Below are positions 1 through 6,816 of a stretch of 25,773 nucleotides of DNA, one piece after another. Source of the stretch: a virus. The stretch is from the IMG/VR virus record IMGVR_UViG_3300031722_000152, positions 1 through 25,773 of that record, one strand, 5' to 3'. The notes under the pieces were generated by a model. That model saw only the letters and a list, made by a program, of their open reading frames with translations. It had not been told where the DNA came from and did not search any database. Position 1 is the first letter of the stretch. Each line of letters starts with the position of its first letter. The position numbers and the translations under genes were made by a program.

Positions 1-115
1 TCATCTTGGCAGTAAGCTACGCAAAAACAGTATCAACATCCTGTTAGGCGATAAGGTACAAGTGGACGTTTCAGTTTACGACATGACACGCGGAAGAATC
101 ACTTATCGGCTCTAA
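1..115 (+). CDS. infA: Translation initiation factor IF-1, C-terminal part (gene starts before window)
   Basis: The first complete codon in this frame is at position 2 and the stop TAA is at 113-115, so only the last 37 residues are visible. They include [20 protein letters not shown] followed by ITYRL, which matches the end of the S1-like OB fold of bacterial IF-1 (family pattern ILxGDxVxVExxPYDLTxGRIxYR). IF-1 binds the 30S A site during initiation; phage copies are known from some large phages, where a role in steering host translation is inferred. The last 17 bases overlap the 3' end of the convergent homing endonuclease gene. The N-terminal half and promoter lie outside the window. The match is strong despite the short length. 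Confidence 0.85.
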   Translation, partial: HLGSKLRKNSINILLGDKVQVDVSVYDMTRGRITYRL

Positions 116-851
116 ATTTTACCCATCGAAGTTTTTGGTAATCACTTAAACATGTAGGGCAAGCATACATAGATCGACGGTGGACATCTGGCACTTGTTC
201 GAATTCACCGTGGCACGGGCAAATTATTTTCATCGGCGTTGTCATGTTGACAAATGATGATGCATCGTATGAAAATTTATTGTTGTGCTGCAATTGTGCA
301 TCTTGTATAAATTTAGTGTATCCTGTTTTAGTCTTGCTTGCGCCTCGTTGTGACTTACTGCATTGTGGACATCCGCAGCCAGCTAAATGGTCCATAGGTT
401 TTTGATTCCATTCGCCGTGAATAGGACACACTATAGTGACATGCGTGTGGGAATTTTTATATTTGACCCGAACATAAGAATATTTATTTTTGTGTTTTTT
501 ATTAGCTAAGTCGATAAACTCTTGTATTGAACGTTTGTTGACTGATCCAATAAATCTCGGCTTGCCGTAATAACACGACTTGTTTAGTAGCAACGAGTTA
601 TCCCAATATTCGTGTATTGTTTGTTGCTCAAAATCATATGCATCGTTGCCAGATAGAAACTCAGCGATAATCTGCCATTCGAAATCGTCAAACATAGGAT
701 TTACCACTTTTGACGAAGTTCGGTATATAAATAAATCGACATCGGACGGTAACGAATTCGCCTCCCTATACCCGATATAAATTTCACCAGTTACTTTATG
801 TGTGCCAAAATAAACATACGGCCGTACTTGTGTTGAGTGATAAATAATCAT
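99..851 (-). CDS. Free-standing GIY-YIG homing endonuclease with two zinc-binding repeats
   Basis: This 250-residue protein has an N-terminal GIY-YIG-type nuclease domain ([18 protein letters not shown] at about residues 12-29, then [10 protein letters not shown] and [10 protein letters not shown]). Two copies of a Cys/His module follow at about residues 108-164 and 179-234. Each carries CPxHGE or CPCHGE, a hydrophobic stretch and CPxC (C142, H145, C161, C164; C211, H214, C231, C234), the zinc-ribbon repeats seen in phage homing endonucleases. The ATG at 849-851 is preferred because AAAGG lies about 10 bases upstream; an upstream TTG (893) would put the start inside the conserved leader hairpin. 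The gene runs against its neighbours, has its own late-type promoter, and its 3' end overlaps the last codons of infA. It probably cuts infA-like sites in competing phages; the target is inferred. Confidence 0.85.
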   Translation of the reverse strand: MIIYHSTQVRPYVYFGTHKVTGEIYIGYREANSLPSDVDLFIYRTSSKVVNPMFDDFEWQIIAEFLSGNDAYDFEQQTIHEYWDNSLLLNKSCYYGKPRFIGSVNKRSIQEFIDLANKKHKNKYSYVRVKYKNSHTHVTIVCPIHGEWNQKPMDHLAGCGCPQCSKSQRGASKTKTGYTKFIQDAQLQHNNKFSYDASSFVNMTTPMKIICPCHGEFEQVPDVHRRSMYACPTCLSDYQKLRWVKFRADK

Positions 852-876
852 ACTGACATTGCCCTTTAATGTTAGA

Positions 877-906
877 GTAGTTGGGGACGCCAATCCCGCG
901 AACTAC
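877..906 (-). promoter_or_regulatory. Conserved 5' leader hairpin of the first homing endonuclease
   Basis: On the minus strand the leader folds as GTAGTT / CGC / GGGA / loop TTGGCG / TCCC / C / AACTAC: six outer pairs, an asymmetric CGC/C internal loop, and four inner pairs. It begins a few bases after the late promoter box, so it should sit at the very 5' end of the transcript. The same architecture, with compensatory base changes, precedes the endonuclease at 16125-16712. The ribosome binding site is outside the stem. Confidence 0.6.
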
Positions 907-909
907 ACT

Positions 910-917
910 TATTTATG
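910..917 (-). promoter_or_regulatory. Late-type promoter for the first endonuclease
   Basis: The minus strand reads GCATAAATAAGTG, one mismatch from the T4 late box TATAAATA. It lies about 60 bases before the endonuclease ATG and directly before the leader hairpin. The equivalent box at 16772-16779 is in the same relative place. Confidence 0.6.
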
Positions 918-959
918 CCGGATTATTTATCCCGTGGTCGAATCACCTACCGTCTGTAA
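915..959 (+). pseudogene. infA: Displaced remnant of the infA 3' end
   Basis: Read from 921, this stretch encodes [12 protein letters not shown] followed by TAA, matching the canonical IF-1 C-terminus (PYDLSRGRITYR). The upstream gene end at 1-115 encodes the same eight residues RGRITYRL, but seven of the eight codons differ synonymously. An ATG at 915 would allow only a 14-residue peptide, so this is read as a leftover gene end. It begins right after the late promoter of the endonuclease, so it marks the right-hand edge of the inserted cassette. Origin from the pre-insertion gene is inferred; a fragment from another phage lineage is possible. Confidence 0.65.
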
Positions 960-976
960 CATTCAATCCCACACCT

Positions 977-1004
977 AGTTTAATGCTGTTTCTAGCATTA
1001 AATT
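977..1004 (+). terminator. Stem-loop after the infA remnant, possible terminator
   Basis: TTTAATGCT and AGCATTAAA form a perfect nine-pair stem with loop GTTTCT, extended by one G-T and one A-T pair. No T-tract follows, so it may be an mRNA-end stabiliser or weak terminator rather than a classic intrinsic terminator. It separates the infA region from the late tail operon. Confidence 0.45.
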
Positions 1005-1034
1005 CGCACGACTGAACGGTTGACCCATTTTTGC

Positions 1035-1068
1035 GATCCTGATAAATACTTTAATAAGAAGGATCAGG
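1035..1068 (+). promoter_or_regulatory. Late promoter enclosed by an inverted repeat, start of tail operon
   Basis: GATAAATACTTT at 1041-1052 is a late-type promoter box about 25 bases before the ATG at 1073. It is flanked by GATCCT (1035-1040) and AGGATC (1060-1065); an overlapping register pairs CCTGAT (1038-1043) with ATCAGG (1063-1068). The right arms carry the AGGA ribosome-binding motifs, so read-through RNA could fold over the binding site, whereas RNA started at the late promoter lacks the left arm. Confidence 0.55.
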
Positions 1069-1072
1069 AAGA

Positions 1073-1774
1073 ATGGCACAACAAATCATCAATATCGGGG
1101 CAAATCCATCTGACGGCACAGGTAGCCCGTTACGTGAATCGTTCGACCGAATCAACAAAAACTTCACAGAATTATACTCAGGTAATATTGCTCCACCGAC
1201 AGGCGGAAATACTACACCTACTGGGTCAACAGGGGTAGTCACGTCAGTTGCTGGTAAGGTTGGCCCAGTAAAATTGTATGTCAATGACGTTAATGGCGCA
1301 GTATCGCAAAATTATGTTGACAGCAAAGTTGGTGAATTAGTATTCGACGCAGTCAACGACCAGATTGTTGATCTAACCGCAGCAACCCCGGCTATAGTCG
1401 ACGATATGCGCGTCTTAGCTGCTTCAATCCAGGCAGACAGTGGATATTACGTCGGGCTTGTAGATCAGTTATCAACAAAGCTATCAACAACCAACGGCGG
1501 CACAATGCTCGCACCGTTACGTTTGAATGCTGATCCAGTAGTTCCAACTGAAGCTGCTACGAAACAATATGTTGACGCTAAAGTACAAGCGAATACTACA
1601 GCGATCAATACGCTGGCAGCTGATGTCTACACTAAAGCCGAGATGATTCAGATCTTACTAAATATAACAAACAACACAAACGATTACGGTTCTATTGCGC
1701 CGATTACTGTAGATAATTACGGATCAATAACAGATGCAGTGACAGACATCGAAGATTACGGGGGTATCAATTAA
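1073..1774 (+). CDS. Virion protein with short-fibre-type N-terminal motif
   Basis: The 233-residue protein starts with INIGANPSDGTG followed by LRESFDRINKNFTELY, an N-terminal motif common in tail-fibre or neck/whisker-type proteins of T4-like marine phages. A low-complexity Gly/Thr linker follows at about residues 40-55. Near residues 140-170 comes a segment containing GGTMLAPLRL and EAATKQYVDAKV, also typical of fibre shafts. The last 35 residues carry three DYG repeats (NDYGSI, DNYGSI, EDYGGI). It is the first gene of the late tail operon, with its own late promoter and AGGA 5 bases before the ATG. The stop shares its A with the ATG of the next gene (TAATG). Exact location in the particle cannot be told from sequence. 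Confidence 0.75.
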   Translation: MAQQIINIGANPSDGTGSPLRESFDRINKNFTELYSGNIAPPTGGNTTPTGSTGVVTSVAGKVGPVKLYVNDVNGAVSQNYVDSKVGELVFDAVNDQIVDLTAATPAIVDDMRVLAASIQADSGYYVGLVDQLSTKLSTTNGGTMLAPLRLNADPVVPTEAATKQYVDAKVQANTTAINTLAADVYTKAEMIQILLNITNNTNDYGSIAPITVDNYGSITDAVTDIEDYGGIN

Positions 1775-2280
1775 TGGCATTCTATCCGACTTACCTTTAT
1801 ATGAAACAACATTCTGTAACCGGAAAACTATATTTTGGAAAAACAATTTTGACACACGATAAGATGTTAACATATTCTGGTTCCGGTAAGATTTGGAATT
1901 ATCATTTACGAAAACATCCAGGCGAAGTGTTGACTATTTGGTATTGTTTGTTCTTCGATAAGGACGAATGCATGAAAACTGCTATAGGATTGTCTGAAAT
2001 AGCAAATATAGTTGAGTCGACGGAATGGTATAATCTCAAAAAAGAAACAGGTATTGATGGCGGCCCTCTGCCAGTGCATCTAAGAGAGGCAGCGTGGAAG
2101 AAAACGTCAGCAACAATGACCGGGAAAAGCAAAACCCCCGAACATATTGCTAACGCAGCCTTAGCACTAACAGGCAGGCATCATTCTGAACAACATAATG
2201 CTACGCAGTCATTAGTTAAAAAAGGTATTCCGTGGTCGTCGGCCAGAAGAGAAGCACAAAATAAAAGGAAAATAGCATGA
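1774..2280 (+). CDS. GIY-YIG-family homing endonuclease inserted in tail operon
   Basis: This 168-residue protein opens with YLYMKQHSVTGKLYFGKT, the GIY-YIG-like start typical of phage free-standing endonucleases (YLYMKxHxxTGLKYFGKT), then YSGSGKIWNYHLRKH. The C-terminal third (KSKTPEHIANAALALTGRHH) resembles NUMOD3-type DNA-binding helices. It lies in the same direction as the tail genes, starts in a TAATG junction and ends in an ATGA junction, so it is translated as part of the operon. Unlike the other two endonucleases here it has no private late promoter or leader hairpin. The target is unknown. Confidence 0.8.
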   Translation: MAFYPTYLYMKQHSVTGKLYFGKTILTHDKMLTYSGSGKIWNYHLRKHPGEVLTIWYCLFFDKDECMKTAIGLSEIANIVESTEWYNLKKETGIDGGPLPVHLREAAWKKTSATMTGKSKTPEHIANAALALTGRHHSEQHNATQSLVKKGIPWSSARREAQNKRKIA

Positions 2281-3530
2281 GTCGACAAGTTCAATTACGT
2301 GGTGGAACCACAGCACAGACCGCAGTATTTACAGGCGCAAAAGCAGAGCTCACAGTAGACAAAGATCTCAACATCCTAATTCTGCATGACGGTGTTACCC
2401 CTGGTGGTATCAAGATTGCATCACAGGCATACGCCGAAGCACACGGTGCAGGCGGTGGTGTTGGCACAGTAGGACCGAAGGGTGATATGGGACCACCAGG
2501 GCTCGATGGTGCTAAGGGCGACAAAGGCGATAAGGGTGACCAAGGCATCCCAGGAACCGCAGCCTACAAAGGCGATATTGGTCCAAAGGGCGATTACGGC
2601 GATACTGGGGCCAAGGGCGATAAGGGTGACAAGGGCGACGCTGGACCAAAAGGCGACCAGGGCGATCAAGGTGTCCCGGGAGTTAGCAATGTTCCTGGAC
2701 CAAAAGGCGACCAAGGCGACCAAGGGCCGGCAGGTACTCAAGAAGGTCCTCCGGGTCCTCCAGGTGAGCAAGGCCTACAAGGTAACCCAGGACGCGATAG
2801 CACAGTCCCAGGACCAAAGGGTGATCAAGGCGATCCGGGTGCCACAGGAGCCAAAGGCGACAAGGGCGATGCTGGGCTGCAAGGGCTGCCAGGGCAAGAT
2901 GCTAACACAGGTGACATCTTCTTCACTGGCACCACGATCGGAACGCGATATACAGATCAAAGCATCGACATTGTCCCAGACGGAATTGGCGAGGTCCATA
3001 TCTCCGCTAACGTCGGTATCGAAAATCTTAACCCAGAGTATTCACTCCACGTAGGTAATGCTACTCAGTCAGAAAGCACTGGTGACGTTGGCTTCAGCTT
3101 CAACGATGCTGCTACAACGAATCGCTACTCAGGAACTGCCAGCATTGGTTGGTCCTGGTTTAACGGTATCGACAAAGGCAACAATCAGGTGTCACCGAAG
3201 CACGCCGTGTTTGGTATCTTCAAGCACGGTTCACCAGCAACACCGTGGCTAAGCTTTGATGCTCTTACTCCAGCCAATGCGGTAGTTTTTGCGCCGGCAA
3301 CAGGCGACGCAATCTTCACAGGTAAGGTAGTCGCTACAGCTGGCGTTCAGTTTAGCGACGGATCAGTCCTGAATACAGCGAAGGCAGAAATCCCAGCCAC
3401 AGCAGAAGGACACGCCGGAGATTTAGCCGGAATGGTTGCTTTTGGTCCAGGTTTCCTGTATTACTGCACGGCTGATTACGACGGCACAACGCCGATATGG
3501 ACGCGCACCCCACTAGGAGCAAGCTGGTAA
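2277..3530 (+). CDS. Collagen-like tail fibre protein
   Basis: This is a 417-residue fibre protein. Residues 1-50 (QVQLRGGTTAQTAVFTGAKA, LTVDKDLNILILHDGVTPGG) match the small N-terminal domain found on many phage fibres and tropism-determinant proteins. Residues about 65-210 are Gly-X-Y repeats rich in GPKGD, GAKGD and GDKGD, interrupted in places, which should form a collagen-type triple helix and so a trimeric shaft. The rest is a globular C-terminal region beginning TGDIFFTGTTIGT and ending with aromatic-rich YYCTADYDGTTPIWTRTP, a common end of fibre knobs. The start overlaps the preceding gene by ATGA; the stop overlaps the next start by one base. Host binding is the likely role. Confidence 0.85.
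   Translation: MSRQVQLRGGTTAQTAVFTGAKAELTVDKDLNILILHDGVTPGGIKIASQAYAEAHGAGGGVGTVGPKGDMGPPGLDGAKGDKGDKGDQGIPGTAAYKGDIGPKGDYGDTGAKGDKGDKGDAGPKGDQGDQGVPGVSNVPGPKGDQGDQGPAGTQEGPPGPPGEQGLQGNPGRDSTVPGPKGDQGDPGATGAKGDKGDAGLQGLPGQDANTGDIFFTGTTIGTRYTDQSIDIVPDGIGEVHISANVGIENLNPEYSLHVGNATQSESTGDVGFSFNDAATTNRYSGTASIGWSWFNGIDKGNNQVSPKHAVFGIFKHGSPATPWLSFDALTPANAVVFAPATGDAIFTGKVVATAGVQFSDGSVLNTAKAEIPATAEGHAGDLAGMVAFGPGFLYYCTADYDGTTPIWTRTPLGASW
2473..2910 (+). repeat. Collagen-like Gly-X-Y coding repeat
   Basis: A run of about 48 triplets, mostly Gly-X-Y with Lys-Gly-Asp motifs (AAGGGCGA and AAAGGCGA recur at DNA level). It is a coding repeat within the fibre gene, with short interruptions such as TAAYK, SNVP and TQE. 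Confidence 0.85.
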
Positions 3531-6500
3531 TGGCAGAATTATCCACATCATTAGTCAACATCGGGCTATCGCCGAATGACGGTACAGGTGACAACATTCG
3601 TCGAGCATTCGACATCACGAATCACAATGTCACCAACATCGCTACGTTTTTGGCACTGAACCCAGAATTCACAAACATCACAGTCATCGGCACGGTTGCT
3701 ACTGATTCGCTCACATCGAACTACGGGTCATTCTCTGACCAGGTGATGATGACTGGCAACATCGCAAGCACAAGCACTACCTCCGGCGCCTTAGTGGTTA
3801 CTGGTGGCGCTGGCTTTGGCGGTAATATCAATGTAGGTGGAAACATCAATGTAGGCGACGACTTACGGGTTACTAACGATATCGTTAGCGGCACTGTTAC
3901 AAGCGGATTGCTGACCTCCACCGGCGACTTAACGGTTGTTGGCGATGCTCACGTTATCAAATCGCTAGACGTTGGTGAAGACGTCGTCATTCAAGGTAAG
4001 CTCACAGTTCACGGTAATGTCACAACAGTCACTACCTCTGAGTTCGTCGTGCGTGATCCGATCATCGAAATAGGTGGCGGCGAAGATGCGAACGGTAATC
4101 CGATTTTACTAACCAGCGACGACGGCAAAAATCGTGGTATCCAATTCTACTATTTCGACACTCCTACCCTAGAACAGCGTACTGGATTTATGGGATTTAG
4201 CCCTAGTGACAATAGGTTCATCTTCTATTCGAATATTGCTGGAACTTTAGGAAATGCCGTATTTAATGATATCAATGCTAACATAACATCGATTGGTACT
4301 AGCCACTTCGATAATGTTACTATTGGCAATGCAACGGTCTCCTCTGGTATTTACGGTCCAATTAAGACGCCGGCTCAACCAAGTATTACATCATTAGGTA
4401 TCATCTCAGCGTTGCATACGACAGGGAATGTTACAGTCAATAACGGTACGATAAATCTCAACAATGGGGACATTAACCTGCCGGCAGGGCGCAACGTGTT
4501 CGTCGACGGTGTTGCAGTCGCATTAAGCTCACAGGCGTTTGTTGGGGGATTAGTCCCAAACTCTACCTTTTTTAACAGCGGAGAAGATAGCACTTCATCA
4601 ACTACCGGTGCAGTACGAATTAACGGTGGATTAGGTGTTAGTGGCAATGTTTTTATTGCCCAATCGCTAACTACGTCAACATTCAACGCGAATACATTAG
4701 GCGGTACGCTAACGACAGCAAACCAGCCAAACATAACCACCGTCGGCACACTCGGAAATCTAACGGTTACGAACAGCATCTACTCTAGCACTGCTAGCGT
4801 CAACAATTTAGTCGCAGCGAACTCGATCGATGCTACGGTTATCACTGCGTCACTTGGACTAGGTGGAAAACTAACTACTCCGGCACAGCCCAATGTTACG
4901 AGCCTAGGTACATTGTCCTCGTTGTCTGTAGGTGGCAACATTGTTATGACTGGCAGCAATATTTTAGCTGGATCTACTAACGCTGCATTTAATCAGGTAA
5001 CAGCTAATAGCTTCGTTGGTAATGTTACTGGTTCAGCAACAACGGTTAGTGCGGCTTCCCAACCAGCAATAACATCAGTCGGGACACTATCATCGTTACA
5101 CATATCGGGAACAGCAACAGTTGGGAGCTTAGACTCTGGAACTGGCATCATTAAAACTGACGGAAATATTGTTACTACCACAAACGTAATAGGCTCTTCG
5201 TTATACGGTCAGTTGATGACTAACTCTCAGCCAAACATTACTTCAATAGGCAGTTTGTCGTCTCTGAACGTAAATGGCACAACAACCCTGGACGGATCAA
5301 CCTCAGTCGCAGGATTTTTGAACGTAGGCAACGCGGCATCTTTTTCGGGAGATGTTACTGCCGGTTCGTTTACTACTTTAGGCTCAGTTACTGCTGGAAC
5401 ATTTGTTGGTCAGATAACAGGAACTTCATCAAATATTGCTAACCAGGCTAATTCAGCTACGATTAATTCGACCTCATTGAACATTCCGGGTAACATCGTA
5501 CTACGAGATGCTTCGGGCAATTTTAGTGCCAATACCATAACTGCTTCGTTGTCTGGTAATGTTATTGGATCAGCAACAACCGTTACGGCATCGGCACAGC
5601 CAGCAATAACATCAGTCGGCACATTGTCGAGCCTAGCAGTTATTAATGGTGTGTCGGCATCTACATTTACTGGCTCGGGGGCAGGTCTTACGTCAATTCC
5701 TAATTCTGCATTAGCAGGTGGCGGTGATGTAACGATCGGGTCAACAGTTATCCTACTTGGCGGAACAAGCACCACGTTAAGCGGGTTGACATCAGTTACA
5801 GCTGGTTCATTCATTGGCAATCTTTCTGGATCGGCAGCGACCGTTACGGCAGCAGCACAACCAGCGATTACTTCAGTTGGCACATTGTTGAACCTAACTG
5901 TATCGGGAAATATATCAGCTTCGGATTTCAACGGGACAACTAACGGTACACATATCGGGAGCGTTATCGGGTCGGCAACTACCGTCACAGCCGCAGCTCA
6001 ACCAGCGATTACCTCAGTTGGAATATTAACTTCTATCGCCACTAGCGGTAATGCAACAATAGGCGCAGATCTGGTAGTTAACGGCAATCTAGCAATTAAC
6101 GGCACGACTACAACCATCAATACTGCAACGTTAAACGTGACCGACTTAAACATAACGGTTGCCAAAAACGCTGTCACTCCAGCAGCAGCGAATGGTGCGG
6201 GTCTATCTATTGCTGGTGCAAATGCGTCATTGATCTACAACAATGTTACTGACGGAATGGTATTCAACAAGCGGGTTGACGCTACATCGTTCTACGGTTC
6301 GGGAGTTGGATTAACGTCAATTCCTAATTCGGCAACTACAGCTACGTCAGTAAATACTCCGAATACTATTGTCTCTAGAGATGCTAGCGGAAACTTTGAT
6401 GCTGGCATAATTACTGCGACTGCAACAAGTGCTCAATATGCTGACTTGGCCGAAATGTATCAATCGGATGCGCAGTATGATCCGGGAACTGTACTAGTAT

Positions 6501-6814
6501 TTGGCGGAACATATGAAGTCACAACTACGGGGCACCAGGCTGACGTATCAGTAGCAGGGGTCGTATCAACTGCTCCGGCATATTTGATGAACATTGATGC
6601 TAAACACGCAGTGGCCGTAGCATTACGAGGTAAAGTTCCAGTTCAAGTAATGGGAGCGGTACGAAAAGGTGACCTGCTGGTTACGAGCTATGTACCTGGG
6701 TATGCAATGAGTATAGGTACTAGCACCGAGGTTTCAGCGGTTGCAGTTTTTGCGAAGTCATTAGAAGAAAATCTTGCCGAAGGTCAAAAAATCATTAACG
6801 CGGTCATCATCTAA
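3530..6814 (+). CDS. Long repeat-containing tail fibre protein
   Basis: The 1094-residue protein starts at ATG 3530, which shares a base with the previous stop. The N-terminus (LVNIGLSPNDGTG, RRAFDITNHNVTNI) is a version of the motif that opens the protein at 1073. Next come beta-rich Gly/Thr/Asn segments, with a conserved block near residues 140-240 (VIQGKLTVHGNVTTVTTSEF, DPIIEIGG, GIQFYYFD). Residues about 281-840 hold eight copies of a unit built on AQPAITSVGTLSSL, a repeat known from T4-like phage fibres and expected to form an elongated beta-structured shaft. The C-terminal 125 residues (YADLAEMYQSDAQYDPGTVL to the end) resemble a widespread fibre tip domain. It is most likely a structural fibre carrying a receptor-binding tip. 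Confidence 0.85.
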   Translation: MAELSTSLVNIGLSPNDGTGDNIRRAFDITNHNVTNIATFLALNPEFTNITVIGTVATDSLTSNYGSFSDQVMMTGNIASTSTTSGALVVTGGAGFGGNINVGGNINVGDDLRVTNDIVSGTVTSGLLTSTGDLTVVGDAHVIKSLDVGEDVVIQGKLTVHGNVTTVTTSEFVVRDPIIEIGGGEDANGNPILLTSDDGKNRGIQFYYFDTPTLEQRTGFMGFSPSDNRFIFYSNIAGTLGNAVFNDINANITSIGTSHFDNVTIGNATVSSGIYGPIKTPAQPSITSLGIISALHTTGNVTVNNGTINLNNGDINLPAGRNVFVDGVAVALSSQAFVGGLVPNSTFFNSGEDSTSSTTGAVRINGGLGVSGNVFIAQSLTTSTFNANTLGGTLTTANQPNITTVGTLGNLTVTNSIYSSTASVNNLVAANSIDATVITASLGLGGKLTTPAQPNVTSLGTLSSLSVGGNIVMTGSNILAGSTNAAFNQVTANSFVGNVTGSATTVSAASQPAITSVGTLSSLHISGTATVGSLDSGTGIIKTDGNIVTTTNVIGSSLYGQLMTNSQPNITSIGSLSSLNVNGTTTLDGSTSVAGFLNVGNAASFSGDVTAGSFTTLGSVTAGTFVGQITGTSSNIANQANSATINSTSLNIPGNIVLRDASGNFSANTITASLSGNVIGSATTVTASAQPAITSVGTLSSLAVINGVSASTFTGSGAGLTSIPNSALAGGGDVTIGSTVILLGGTSTTLSGLTSVTAGSFIGNLSGSAATVTAAAQPAITSVGTLLNLTVSGNISASDFNGTTNGTHIGSVIGSATTVTAAAQPAITSVGILTSIATSGNATIGADLVVNGNLAINGTTTTINTATLNVTDLNITVAKNAVTPAAANGAGLSIAGANASLIYNNVTDGMVFNKRVDATSFYGSGVGLTSIPNSATTATSVNTPNTIVSRDASGNFDAGIITATATSAQYADLAEMYQSDAQYDPGTVLVFGGTYEVTTTGHQADVSVAGVVSTAPAYLMNIDAKHAVAVALRGKVPVQVMGAVRKGDLLVTSYVPGYAMSIGTSTEVSAVAVFAKSLEENLAEGQKIINAVII
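4372..6060 (+). repeat. Eight degenerate fibre repeats (QPxITSxGTLSSL units)
   Basis: Protein units are AQPSITSLGIISAL, NQPNITTVGTLGNL, AQPNVTSLGTLSSL, SQPAITSVGTLSSL, SQPNITSIGSLSSL and three AQPAITSVG copies (followed by TLSSL, TLLNL and ILTSI), each followed by a variable beta segment. The last four are most alike and are preceded by GSATTV(T/S)A. DNA copies differ at many third positions. Confidence 0.8.
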
Positions 6815-6816
6815 CT

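Noticed and set aside
852-893. Longer start (TTG at 893) for the first endonuclease
   Set aside because: It would begin inside the conserved leader hairpin; the ATG at 851 has AAAGG upstream and begins where the family begins.
2421-3054. Open frames on both strands over the collagen repeat
   Set aside because: They arise from the repetitive Gly-X-Y codons, and the collagen frame is the one joined to upstream and downstream genes.
5410-5988. Minus-strand open frame of 192 codons inside the long fibre gene
   Set aside because: It mirrors the Thr/Val-rich repeats of the fibre gene, has no ribosome binding site, and similar empty frames occur opposite other repeats.
4372-6060. Possible CRISPR-like or tandem DNA repeat array
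   Set aside because: The units are in frame, vary at third positions and encode a known type of fibre repeat.
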